The notes: a model not told the origin generated them from the letters alone. A DNA stretch of 64,000 nucleotides from Cenococcum geophilum 1.58 (GCA_001692895.1 KV748185.1:806001-870000), one strand, 5' to 3'. Shown: positions 42,481-53,044, numbered from the stretch's first letter. Numbers and translations: made by a program.

Positions 42481-45400
42481 CTAAGCACCGCTAAAGACCA
42501 AAAGGCTTTGAATATTGATTCTGCCAAACCCACGTTGGCGCAACACTTCCCGGCCACGGTGAACCGGGAACTCGGCCACGACCATAACGCTGACATCCTC
42601 GGCGCCGATGCCAGCTTCATCTAATAGCTGTAGCACCGCACAAAGCGTCTCCCCCGTGGAAAGCACATCGTCCACCACCACCACTGACGCGCCCTTGGGG
42701 ACCACATCCCGCTCCATCTCGATCCGCTTCTCTTTCGAATTGTTGGATGCCGAAGACGAGATATGCGACGAGGGCTTGATAACAGAAACGGTGGGTGGGG
42801 GGAGCTTGCCAGCTTCGCGGATTAGCACCAAGGGCACATCAACCCGCGAGGCCAACGCCGACGCATAGACAAAGCCGCCGACCTCGCAACACGCCACCGC
42901 ATCGACTTTGGCCCAGTCACCGGTAAAGTGGGTTTGCAGCAGAGACGTGCACAGGGCCAGCCCACCCGGCTGCTGGGAGATGCCGAGCACGTGGCGGAAC
43001 TTGATGCCCGGGCGTGGGAAGTCGGGTACCTGGCGCACCATATTGGCCAGTCGCTGCAGGTCCTCGTGGACGAAGGGAAGCAGGTAATGTTCGGCAAACA
43101 TTTTTGCCGCCTCGTTTCCCGTCGTGTCATTGTCGAAGATGAGACTGGGGCGGTAGTCCAAGGCCGTCAAATTCGACCCGCTATTGTTGCTGCCCCTGTT
43201 GTCGTCGCCATCGCCGTCACCGCCGTGGCACCCTCGGCGAATCCGCCGCGTCTGTTCACTAGCTTGGACGTGAACCTCGAGTAGCCTGCTGTCTGGCACC
43301 AAATGCGACAAGGCTGCGACCGGTGCATTGTCTCTCATCCCGGTGATTAGCAGCACGTCCACATCTACGGCGCCGTACACCACATTCTCAAAATGCTCCT
43401 CTGGCAGCCGAGGTCGTTGCCGCACCTGTCCCTGGAAAAATGTCGTCAACGCTGGCCGGTGTTGCTCCTTGTAGGCACGGTCCCAAAGCAGACGGCTCAG
43501 GTCGGCACCGGTAGCCGCCGCGTATTCTCGCTTGGTCGCATCGCTAATGCTGACTGCACGCGCCATGAGGCATCTGATGAACACGGAGACCCAGACGTCG
43601 GCACAATAGTCCTTGCCGGCGCAGCTTTCGCCAGTGACAAGAATGATAAGCTTCATCGGCGTTTTCGGGAGCGGGCAGGCGTAAGCCAGCACACTACGCG
43701 GGTCCAAGCTGTGTTTGAGACGGGCTAGGCGCGGCCGGTTCGGTCCAAAAGCCTTGGCCGCCAGCGCGGCGTCTCTAGGGTCCGGCCCGAGGTCGGCGCC
43801 GTAAGCTCCGCTACTCAAGGACAACAAGTCCCCGGCGACGTTGTAAACCCACCGCACGGCAGATCGTGCGGCTTCGGTGCCATCTTGATCGCGGGGCCAG
43901 ACACCGGTTATCACGCAGGCAAAGTCCCAGTCTCGACAGCCAAAAGCAGTGGCATCGGCCGCAACGTCGCCGACTGCTCCGCCACCTTGCAGCAGATGGA
44001 GATAGCAGAGTGGCGAGGGACGAGTCTCAACGGCCGCCACCAAGCGGTCTGCGACGTTCGCTTCTCCGATGCGTTTTAAGAATAAACATCGCTTGAACGA
44101 GGAGGTCTTGCCGCCACCGTGCCCGCCGTGCATCCCAGACACGTACATCTCGGTCTCGAACAAACTGACGCCGTCCACGGCCTTAAAACCGTCTTCCAGC
44201 CCCCAAATTGCACCTACGGGCGTGGGCGTGGGCGTGGGCGTGGGTGTTGCAAAGGTGAGCCTAGTCGTGGAAGACTCGAACATGGTCACGCCAAGATGCA
44301 GCTGGCCGGCGTCCCAGTACAGATACGCGTCTGCAGAACAGTTCCAGTGGAGCTTCCTAGCGACGAGTTTATCAAAGTCGCTGAGCCTGAGCCGCGCCTC
44401 GAGGTTGTCACTTAGCGGAACAACCCAGTTTCGAGTCAAGTAGGTCGGAGCCGCGTAAGACTTGAAAGTCACGCTGACCACGATGCCAAAGTTGGTCCCG
44501 GCGCCTTTTATCGCCCATAACAGATCGGGTTCGTTCTCCGGGCGAACGGCACCGGCCGGCCGGTGTTGGCTTGGTACGCAGCCGACGCAGAGGACCTGGC
44601 CAGAGTCGACGCTGACCACAACGGCACCGACAATGGCGTCGCACGCGAGCCCGTGCAACCTAGCCAGGTGCCCAATGCCGCCTTGTAGCCACAGCCCCGC
44701 ACCTACGCTTGGGCGAGCCCCCAGGGGTACTGTCACGCCTGCCGCCATGGTCTTACGGACGATATCCCCCGTCTTGCAGCCGGCCTCGGCGACGACCAAG
44801 GAACCGGAATCGGAACCAGAATCTCCTCCATCCTCCCCCGCCGTGAGAATGTGTACTTGGTCAAAGGCGCCCATGTCGACCGAGACAACGTTGGGCCAGA
44901 GACAGTGGCCGCTGTGACCCCCGCCGACGACGGTCAGGCCGACCCCGTGCTTCAGAGCCCATCGAACGCACTGCTGGACGTGTCGGACCTCTGTCGGCCT
45001 AATAATTGAGGCGGGGTGGTGGAGGCGAGCCTCCCGGTTTTTAACCGTCTTGTCCCCCTTCACTAATGGCACCTGCGCCGTCAGCTCCAGCAACGTAGTC
45101 GCATGTTGGGTAAAGGCCGCCATGACGTTGGGCGAGCTGAACAAGAGATGGTCTGGGTGGGCTTCCTCGCGGCGGCCCAAGGCGCGGCACACCTTACGCC
45201 AATCGACTCGGATAGCCTTGTCCACGTCCATATCCTGCATAATAAACCCTGCGACGAAAGGAGCAAAACAGTCCAGTACTTCATCATCATTTGCCACGCT
45301 AACGACTCCAGTAGGGAAAGAAGCCGTTTGATGGCACACCAAGCCATCGAGGTGCAGGGGCCCGTCGCGATGGAAAACCGCCACTATTCCGCCTTGTGGC

Positions 45401-45960
45401 CGCTCAACAAGCATTTCCAGCGCCCGTTCGATGAACCTGTGTTTGGGCTTCATGCCGTACATGCTGTGGCAGAATAGGATGATGTCGTATTTTTCGTCGT
45501 TATCCCTCGTACCGGTACTGGTACCGCTTCCTATGTTGTCCTGCAGGACGAATGGAATTCGATGGATGTCGGGCGGGTTTTCCAGACAGGGCAGCGGGGA
45601 CTCCGTCTCGGAGGTAGAGCAAAGCCATTCTTCCAACCTTGTAGCAAACAAGCCGTTAGGCTCGAATGCAGTGTATTTCCTGACCTTCCGTCTTAGACGG
45701 CCGGGAAGATATCCAAGTGGGCTCTTCGGGCCGGGTCCGATTTCTAGTGCCGAGATATGGATACGCGAGTTGAAGAGAGGGGCTAGTAGCTGAGATAGTT
45801 GAGGGATAATGAAGTCTTGGTACGTCATCCATCCTGAGCCCCGCACCAAGATATCGAAGCCGGCGCTGTACTGTGTGTCAGACAACGGCTGCTTCGGGGA
45901 CGACGTCGTTGCCTTGGCTTTCTGCCTAAGGGCCTGCTTTAGGGAGTCGAGGGTAGCCAT
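42481..45960 (-). CDS. Four-domain fusion: methyltransferase-like, FAD oxidase, P-loop kinase, APRT-like
   Basis: A single intron-less frame of 1159 residues, start ATG 45960. Residues 1-290 resemble an SAM methyltransferase fold (ALEIGPGPKS at 71-80). Residues 310-768 are an FAD-linked oxidase of the berberine-bridge type. It has GGGHSG (about 346-351) with the histidine used for covalent flavin, but the second covalent Cys is absent (GARPSVG). The BBE-like end reads RLARLKHSLDPRSVLAYACP. Residues 769-950 form a P-loop kinase (GESCAGKD at 777-784) closest to animal-type phosphomevalonate kinase (KREYAAATGADLSRLL, then YKE). Residues 974-1159 are a type I phosphoribosyltransferase like APRT (VPDFPRPGIKF; PRPP loop VVVVDDVLSTGETL). 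The order suggests linked chemistry on a base or nucleotide, but the substrate is unknown. Codon use is GC-rich compared with the flanking repeats. A GTP cyclohydrolase I lies upstream on the same strand. Confidence 0.85.
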   Translation of the reverse strand: MATLDSLKQALRQKAKATTSSPKQPLSDTQYSAGFDILVRGSGWMTYQDFIIPQLSQLLAPLFNSRIHISALEIGPGPKSPLGYLPGRLRRKVRKYTAFEPNGLFATRLEEWLCSTSETESPLPCLENPPDIHRIPFVLQDNIGSGTSTGTRDNDEKYDIILFCHSMYGMKPKHRFIERALEMLVERPQGGIVAVFHRDGPLHLDGLVCHQTASFPTGVVSVANDDEVLDCFAPFVAGFIMQDMDVDKAIRVDWRKVCRALGRREEAHPDHLLFSSPNVMAAFTQHATTLLELTAQVPLVKGDKTVKNREARLHHPASIIRPTEVRHVQQCVRWALKHGVGLTVVGGGHSGHCLWPNVVSVDMGAFDQVHILTAGEDGGDSGSDSGSLVVAEAGCKTGDIVRKTMAAGVTVPLGARPSVGAGLWLQGGIGHLARLHGLACDAIVGAVVVSVDSGQVLCVGCVPSQHRPAGAVRPENEPDLLWAIKGAGTNFGIVVSVTFKSYAAPTYLTRNWVVPLSDNLEARLRLSDFDKLVARKLHWNCSADAYLYWDAGQLHLGVTMFESSTTRLTFATPTPTPTPTPVGAIWGLEDGFKAVDGVSLFETEMYVSGMHGGHGGGKTSSFKRCLFLKRIGEANVADRLVAAVETRPSPLCYLHLLQGGGAVGDVAADATAFGCRDWDFACVITGVWPRDQDGTEAARSAVRWVYNVAGDLLSLSSGAYGADLGPDPRDAALAAKAFGPNRPRLARLKHSLDPRSVLAYACPLPKTPMKLIILVTGESCAGKDYCADVWVSVFIRCLMARAVSISDATKREYAAATGADLSRLLWDRAYKEQHRPALTTFFQGQVRQRPRLPEEHFENVVYGAVDVDVLLITGMRDNAPVAALSHLVPDSRLLEVHVQASEQTRRIRRGCHGGDGDGDDNRGSNNSGSNLTALDYRPSLIFDNDTTGNEAAKMFAEHYLLPFVHEDLQRLANMVRQVPDFPRPGIKFRHVLGISQQPGGLALCTSLLQTHFTGDWAKVDAVACCEVGGFVYASALASRVDVPLVLIREAGKLPPPTVSVIKPSSHISSSASNNSKEKRIEMERDVVPKGASVVVVDDVLSTGETLCAVLQLLDEAGIGAEDVSVMVVAEFPVHRGREVLRQRGFGRINIQSLLVFSGA

Positions 45961-47205
45961 TTCAGTTCAGCATGNGTGTGTGAGTGCCTCGCACTAAGTG
46001 ATGGCGACGATGGTTAATGTGGGCCTTATTGAGGTCATCAGCCGTACATTGAAGCGGATTGAAGATAATGATGAAACAGCGAAAAGAGGGGTTAACTGCG
46101 AGAGATGAAACCTCTGCGCAACGGTGCTATACCCAATTGGGACGCGCTGTGTGCCGTATCATACGCCATAGAGATGCTTATTGCTTCGGTTAAACAAACG
46201 CACTCTATCCAAAGCTCTATGTAGATGGAACAGGGCAACATCAGCCCGGCATATGAATATAGGCGGGCCGACTATAATCCAGAGGGGATCCCGGCATAAT
46301 GGGCGTGGCCATCTCCGATCCGCCAATACACGCGCAAGGGCCATCTACATTATCTAGGCCAGTTGTCCAGTAGGACACTACAGTATAGTACCGTGGTAGA
46401 TGAGCTCTGCAGCAGCGGGATCGGGTTGGATATGAAAAGATGCCCTCTCATAGACCCAGTAAGAATCGACGTAGGCCCGACCTCACTCCCTATAGAACCC
46501 AGCAGCGCCACCAACAACGCACCGCCGAACCATCCAGCCGCACTCCTCCCGACGGCCGTCACCAATCGTACAACTGCCTCCCTCTAAATGCATCCGAAAC
46601 TGAACCATTCGAGCCATATCCGGTTATAAGCACTCCTAGGCGGGGTGGTGAAGGCCTCTCACCTGTAAGAGGCGGGTCGTACGACGACGCGAGCGGGTAA
46701 GGAAGGTGGGGGAAGTTTTTATGCTCGTGGATATACGGCTGTGTTGTCAAAGTAACGCCGCGAGGTAGAGCGGACAGAAGTGGAAAGAACGTGAAGATGA
46801 GTGAAAGCGAGATAGCTTGGCCGAGCAGACCTTCCACGAATCGACGACTGCTCAGCCGACACGACACAAATCGATAACCGAGATGGTGAATGTCATGACC
46901 GGGCGCCTGTTGAAGGCTATGCATTTAATCTAAACAAAACGACCATAACCGCCTACCTGAGTGGATGAACACCGCTACCAACGCCGTTCCAATAGCCACT
47001 AAACTACAGAGTTGTCAACAATCAATTAAGTAGGGCTCGCAAGGTGAAGATTGAATTGATTAATTACCTATTCAGGCTAGAGTTTCCTACAAAGGTTTAG
47101 CCCCCACCCTATTGGGCTAGCGTCTGTTTTTAACAAGCAGATTGACTTAATTGTTGACCGTTTGCTAAACTAGCTCGTAGCTCATGATAGTACAAATGCG
47201 CAGTT
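45961..47205. other. Intergenic region, fusion gene promoter side
   Basis: 1.2 kb between the fusion gene and the GTP cyclohydrolase stop. One ambiguous base is at 45975, 15 bp upstream of the start codon. Open frames here (for example 46559-46924 minus) show no known motif. 46940-47190 is moderately AT-rich. No transposon end was recognised. Confidence 0.4.
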
Positions 47206-48077
47206 TTACTTTCGGCTGATGAGGTTCAAAAATTCCTCCCTCGTTTTAGCGGTCGACCGCAAGCGGCCGAGCATGCAACTGGTGGTGGTGTTTGCTCCAG
47301 TCTTCTGCACCCCACGCATCACCATGCAGAGATGGCTGGACTCTACAACGACGGCGACACCTTGCGGCTGGAGTATTTCGGAGAGGGCAAGGGCGACCTG
47401 CTTTGTGAGCCGTTCCTGGACTTGAAGTCGCCGCGAGAACATTTCGACTATTCTAGCGATCTTGGAGAGGCCAATTACTCGGCGGTTGGGGATGTATCCG
47501 ATGTGCATCTGGCGTTGTTAGCCTACAATAGACTAGGAATAGGGTCGCTAATCATACCTTCCCAGAGAATGGCACGAGGTGGTGCTCGCAAAGCGAAAAG
47601 AACTCAATGTCTTTCACGATTACCATCTCATCGTGGTCTTCGTGAAACACGGCGCCGTTCACGATAGCGCGCAGGTTCTCTTCGTAGCCCTTTGTGAAGA
47701 AGAGCATGGCCTTCGCATAGCGCTCTGGGGTATTAAGCAGGCCCTCTCGGTCGGGGTCCTCGCCCACGCATTCCAGGATCGTCCTTACGGCGCCCGACAG
47801 CTTGGCCAGGCGTTCTTCCTTTTCCTTCTCGGTCGCCTCCTTCCTCTGGAGTGTTCCTCGACCTTGGATCTGTTAGTTAGCCTGTAGTCTCACGCCAGCA
47901 GATCTACCTACTTGGCCAACTCAAGTCATCAAAGTCGATCGTGGGGTGCTGGGTGTAGGGGCTCTGTGCGCGGCTTGTAGCCAATGGTGTCCTCGTAGGA
48001 CCACCCTCGTTATACCCTTCCACGTCAATCTCGCTGTCTACCATCTGATGTCTCTCACAGCCGCTGCTACCATCCAT
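47206..48077 (-). CDS. FOL2: GTP cyclohydrolase I
   Basis: CDS is complement(47206-47508, 47558-47862, 47912-48077), 257 residues from the first in-frame ATG. Both introns are 49 nt; the first uses an AAG acceptor and joins [20 protein letters not shown]. Zinc ligands are C147 and H150 (CEHHLVPF) and C218 ([10 protein letters not shown]); the GTP-site segments [20 protein letters not shown] and [14 protein letters not shown] are intact. The enzyme converts GTP to 7,8-dihydroneopterin triphosphate, the first step to folate and pterins. The frame stays open and family-like about 200 bp upstream of this ATG (to about 48286: SKLPFKPKPGIPSHL) without any ATG. A first exon is therefore missing or lies beyond the repeat DNA. 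It may be the housekeeping FOL2 or a second copy serving the neighbouring fusion gene. Confidence 0.85.
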
Positions 48078-48285
48078 ATTCGCGCTTGTGGATGATTTCG
48101 GAAAGTATCCGTTCGGCCCATCGAAGTTCACGACCTGGCGACCCCGATTTGAGTTCTGTATCTGCGCATACAAAGAGTCTCTCTCTTTCTTGTCGCGAGC
48201 CTCGGTGGATACGCTGAGAGGCGACGGCCCGTTCGTTAGATGGGAGGGTATTCCGGGCTTCGGTTTAAAGGGAAGCTTACTTTCA

Positions 48286-48568
48286 GTAAAGTTATATTGG
48301 ATTTCTAGATATTGAGCGTTACTATTTGCGGAGTAATTTTAGCACGGGCCTTCGTAGGGTAATATTTAGGGAGTGTGGACGCTGATAGATGGTAAGACTT
48401 AAGTCAGCTGTGAGTCATCCTGTACACCGAGCGTTACTGCTTGTGGTATAGCGTGAGCAGCGCCTGTGCGGGGTAAAATTTAGAGTGTGTTTTAGTAGAA
48501 GCTGATTCTGCAATCGATTGTACTTATACTTCAACACTGTCCTATATTATCCGCGCCACTAGGGCCCT
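48286..48568. repeat. Degenerate tandem duplication, period about 115 bp
   Basis: Segments starting at about 48314 and 48429 share gagcgttact, then gcggrgta, ttta, gtgt and gctgat blocks. They lie between the GTP cyclohydrolase 5' end and the pogo transposase relic and may be subterminal repeats of that transposon. Confidence 0.5.
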
Positions 48569-50420
48569 CTATGGCTTTGGCTTTGGTGCTTCGCTTATCC
48601 GAGCTACTTTAGCCTCTGGCTCTAGCGAACTCGCTTTAGGAGCGGGACTCTTGCGCTTATGACCGCGTTTTCCCTTACCTGTGGTAGCTTTCTCTTTTAT
48701 AGCACGCTTTGCTTGTGCCTCGCTAAGGTCCTTATAGCTTATCACCTTCGCCTTCTCTAGGACTACTGACATGGTTAATCGGCGAACTGTGGCTTTATTA
48801 TTTATTTTAAACAGAAGTCGATTTTAATCCTAAAGAAGGGCATATTCGGCAAAGGATATACGGCACTTGTGAATTTCTATACTTGCCTCTATAGACGCTG
48901 TTTGCTTATTATATTAAGTGTATAAGTATCCTATTTAATTAGATTATACAATGACGTAAGAGCCTCTGCTGTTACTGGCGTTATATGTGTTTATAGTACT
49001 TTGTCTTGCGGACAAGATCTTACTACCTTATTGGCTTTTGAAACGGTAAGTTTAGCTGGGGGCTTTGGTATATCTAAGTACTCTCTCTAGGTTAAACGGA
49101 AACAAGCCAGTTGCAGCCCACCCAGCTATAATGTTCCTCTTAGTTAACGCCCTTTCCCTCGCAAGCCTATATAAAGAGGTGAAATGCTCCTTGCCGACTA
49201 TATCTACACCTCGATTCAGTCGTTTAACCTAGTCGCAATAAGCTGTCTTCAAGGGCGCGAAGACTCCGACGTCACAGGGATGGAGCTTGTGGGAGGTATA
49301 AGAGGGGAGACGACATAGGATAATGTTGTTTTCAAAGCAATACTCCAAGATCTTAAGCGTCTGGTATGTCCCAAAGCCGTCGCATATTAGAACCCGTGGT
49401 TTCTGGTTAGCCTATTCTTTGGTTTAGGGATCAAAAACACGCTTAAGCCACCCTAAGCTAATCTTAGAGTCATTGTATCCGTTCCTAGAATGCGCGTAAT
49501 GCCATCTAGGGGTTAGGTGTATGGTCCAGTTGCTTCGGTAGGTTAAAGCTAGCCAGATTATAAGAGGTAGCAGCGACCTACCGTCAGCACTGATGCACTT
49601 AATAGCAGTTACTATTGTCCGCTTTACACCCGCGCCTCTATAGTCTTGTAGGTCATCCTTACCTATAAGCACTTTAACGGAGCCGAGAATGCTTAGCATG
49701 ACTCCGGTCTCGTCCATGTTATAGACATTTTCTAGAATTGCCAGATCCTGTAGTACCTTTCCGATTACCTTAAACCACTGTGATCTTATCATGTATGTTA
49801 TTCCCGTGACGTTTCCAGTCGATTGCCCTAACTCTTCTCGCTTTAAGTTCAGGATGGCGTTTCTTGAAGGCCCGAGGCCAGTTCTTGCCTGGAGGCTTAA
49901 CTGGTTTATTCGTTGTGGACCACTGGTAACGTGGGTGACAGAGTTATGACGGCAATAGGGTTATGACGGTCGGCTACTACCGCCTTCCATCTACATCAGG
50001 AAGGCGGTAGTAGCCGACCGTCATAACCCTATTGCCGTCATAACTCTGTCACCCACGTTAGGCGACACTAAAGACTAGCGAAGGTATAAACTTAATTCGC
50101 ATAGGTTGCCTAAGATTAGACATTAGTAACAAAAACTTAACGATGGCTTTCTCCTCCTCTAGGGTGAGGTATTGCCGGCTTTAGGCCTGTTCCTCTCTCG
50201 AGCGTCGTCCGTGATCACGATGGTAGAGGGTAGAGAGAGGAACATCGCCCCGTTCTGCTAGGGCAGCGTATGTCCTAGGTACATCTACAGGGAAGCCTTG
50301 CGCCAGCACCTGGCTGGCTCGGTCCATGTTAGCGACTGTGGTGACGGTAATTGGAAAGACACCTATGAGAGAGGCAGCTCTCCGCAATAATAAACGCGGA
50401 ACGTTGGCTACTAAAAATAA
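48569..50420 (-). pseudogene. Pogo/Fot1-type DDE transposase relic
   Basis: Three minus-strand pieces fit one Fot1/pogo transposase. The N-terminal HTH part is at 50181-50387 (RTYAALAERGDVPLSTLYHR). The start of the DDE domain is at 49424-49792 (VYNMDETGVMLS with the first catalytic Asp, then TAIKCISADGRSLLPLII). The basic tail is at 48569-48772 (KATTGKGKRGHKRKSPAPKA). Between them stops and small shifts break the frame, and a 130-bp MITE is inserted at 49929-50058. Terminal inverted repeats were not found. Such elements cut and paste into TA. Confidence 0.85.
49929..50058. mobile_element. MITE: perfect 60-bp hairpin, TA target site
   Basis: The arms 49929-49988 and 49999-50058 are exact reverse complements over 60 bp, with a 10-bp loop (atctacatca). 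The flanks are TA at 49927-49928 and 50059-50060. The ends start ACGTGGGTGACAG. No coding capacity. It interrupts the pogo transposase relic. Confidence 0.93.
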
Positions 50421-50815
50421 CTGACACGTGACCGTTAATGGAAGTTTCTAGAAGAGCGCCACACTTTAAGTTATCTTGGCATAGTATAGAATGGATAGGG
50501 ACCCTCATATAAATTTAAGTGGGGACCCCTCGCTTACTACGAGATTACGTCATTTTCGTTCACCTTGCGTATCCTTTGTCATATTCGCTCTAGTTTAGAC
50601 GACCTGATTTTGGCTGTTGTCGGACGGACAAGTCACTCATAAGAACTCTGTCGATTGAAGCTGGCTCTAGAAGCTCTCTATATACATGAGGTCGGGGCAA
50701 AGGACTGACGACGACACTGACGACGACACTGACGACGATTTGGAACTATTACTCAATCGCCACCAGGTCGATATTGCCACTCAGTCGGTAATAGGTAATA
50801 GAAACAGGGTGTGAG
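50421..50815. other. Intergenic DNA with a short acidic frame
   Basis: A plus-strand ATG frame at 50686-50814 encodes 42 residues with a 12-bp repeat (ctgacgacgaca, about 50704-50740) giving TDDDTDDDTDDD. It might be the first exon of a lost gene. Nothing else was recognised. Confidence 0.35.
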
Positions 50816-51884
50816 TCATAAGGTACTTGACAGTGACCTCAACGTTCGACAGCTGTGATCTTCTTCACCGTCACCTACGGGTAAGTATAAGGGGGAACGT
50901 ATCATTGCTGCTATTAAAATCAAGCAGATCTCATTACGGTTATTTACTACTACGTAAGAGATATCAAACCTCTCAGAAAATTTAGGGTACACAAACAACA
51001 CTGTTGCAACAACATTGAGACTAGCTGGGCAATACAGACTTCCCACCATGTCAAGGAAGCTCGTCCAAACCAACCAACTGCCCACATAAAGAATTATTCC
51101 CAGACCGAAGAAATTGAAAAACCACCCTTTGAAATTGGAAATATGCACCTCGCGCTGTGGAATGGGGTCCTTCTTCCGCAACTTCCGAATCGGGTTTCGC
51201 AGTAACCTCCAGAGGTCTTGAGCTGGATATTTGAACGCACGTAGCGGAGCGCACTTTGCCAGTACACTGAAACCCAGCGACATTGCGATAATCACGCCAG
51301 GGATCAGCATAATGATGCCGCCGGCCTGGTAGAAGTGGTATTCCGAGGGTTTCGCAGGGTTGGTTGATTTATTCGGAAAAAAGGCGGCGAAAATGGCGAG
51401 GACAATTGCCGGCACGGAGAAGAGAAGGTCTGCGACCATTTCGTTGATTGCAGTCTCCATCCATGATGCGTGGATGAAGCCTAATAAAGCGATGATAGGT
51501 GCAACACGCGGCCTCACTGTCCAGATCAGGACCTGTTGGAGCCAGTTCACGGTATATCCTTGCTCTTGCAGTATAACGCCGATTATGAATGGGATAGAAA
51601 TATGTACTCCTATCGAGACGAACAGGCTTAAGAAGCTAAGCTTAATCTCTGTATGCTCAAACTTCTGCTTCCTACCAATGAGGTGTCTCAGAACTGTGGT
51701 ATTACTCAACGTGGCGGATATAAGGGCGATAAGGTTCGAGACTGCCAGGTAGGTAAGCACTTTTTTAGCACGAGGACATTCGCTCGTGCCACTGTAGATG
51801 AGAAACTCTTTGGGTAGCCACGTGGCCTTCTCAGCATTTTGTACAACGCAGTCCGTTACGTTTGCGTCGTTGATGTTGGTGCAT
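50816..51884 (-). CDS. Orphan multi-pass membrane protein (5' end not resolved)
   Basis: An open minus-strand frame of about 355 residues. An ATG at 51760 would give 314 residues, but the frame is protein-like further upstream (ATWLPKEFLIYSGTSECPRA) to a possible acceptor (tgtcag) at 51885-51890, so an upstream exon is likely. Hydropathy by eye suggests about seven helices, among them YLAVSNLIALISATL, FLSLFVSIGVHISIPFIIGV, MLIPGVIIAMSLGFSVL, GLGIILYVGSWLVW and NVVATVLFV. A basic cytosolic-type loop (RNPIRKLRKKDPIPQRE) lies between them. It does not match a transporter family that I recognise. A fungal conserved hypothetical protein is the most I can say. Confidence 0.6.
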
Positions 51885-53031
51885 CTGACATATTATTGCG
51901 CTCTGTGATTTCCGGTCAGCATGTGTCTAAAAAAGTCGCTCAAATGGCTAGCTGCCGGAGTTTTACGCTTCGTATTCACAAATTAGAAGGTTTAAGCTCT
52001 GTTAGTCACACCCACTGCCGCCGCTCAAGCAGCATTGACCTCGCCGTATCTCATTAGCATCATATATGCAAGCCGAAGAGAGAATCTAATCAAGTTAGAG
52101 TTTAGAGCTATAAAATACTTACTAGATTACTTACTTTCTGAGGCTGCGGATAGTCGCATGTTGCGTTTGCTGTTTCATTAGTAGGAAATACGGCTTTGGT
52201 TGGTATGGGATCCGAATTTGCGGCGTTTGTGGTCTGGGAGCATTTAAAGTACGAATTAAACCTATTGGATGAACGCCATTGTCAAACTCGCGGCCTGGAA
52301 CCTGAAATAACGTGTTTACATACACGCTCCGAAAGCACTGCGCATAGCTTGTAGCCACATCGTTCCTGACTGATCGAGAAGCACTGTGTGGTTGACATGT
52401 TGCTAGATTTTGAATCTAAGACGAGCAATCGGCGTCAACTTGCTGTTATCCGAAAGTGATTAGTAACTTTCGGTCTTTTTTACTATTTTAGTGTTCACCA
52501 CATACTTTCCATAAATCTTCAGGTACGAAATTTTGGTTGGAGCTCTGTTGTCCTTTGCAGAGAGCAACCAAAAAGACGTGTCACAGCAAGCCGGCAAAAG
52601 GGGTGCTTCTCGAGAGGCGCATTTTGAACAGACGAGACGTGAAAGGTAAGAAAAGGGGCTGTAAATTTCTGCCACCATAAGGATCTGGCTTCGAGTATAA
52701 GATAAGATATTAATTGAAAAGAACCTAGAAGGTGAAGGAACCTGCAAGCAAATCTGTCCCTCCTTCACCAAAGAAATTTGAGTTTTCGAAGACCGTTATC
52801 GTGCTTCATCAACTTTCAGCCTTTTCAGCCGGGCGGCTGTCTGGTCTCTCCATATTTTTTTATAATCAAAGCTATATACCGCCTGTTCCCACCTCCCTTC
52901 CTTCCTTCCTTCCCCCCTCCAAGCTTCCCTCCCCCTCTTCCTCTACTTTTCCCTCTACCTCTCCCTCCCCCTTTCTACTATTCCTCCCCCCTCTACCTTA
53001 ATTTCTAAAAATTTACAGCTAATATGGTAAT
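51885..53031. other. Region with possible 5' exon and no clear gene
   Basis: Probably contains the first exon and promoter of the membrane protein gene, but none could be fixed. A 75-codon minus frame at 52131-52358 is unrecognised. 52460-52771 is also unrecognised. The right end is the pyrimidine tract. Confidence 0.4.
52890..52998. repeat. Polypyrimidine tract
   Basis: About 110 bp almost only C and T on the plus strand, with ccttccttccttcctt and several short ccctcc units. It can form unusual (triplex-type) DNA and lies just before a LINE integration. Confidence 0.85.
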
Positions 53032-53044
53032 AGATAAAATTATA

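Noticed and set aside
42481-43656. Separate kinase-PRTase gene starting at the internal Met 769 of the fusion protein
   Set aside because: The frame is continuous with the oxidase domain without stop or intron signal, so a single fusion is the simpler reading. Only transcript data could show otherwise.
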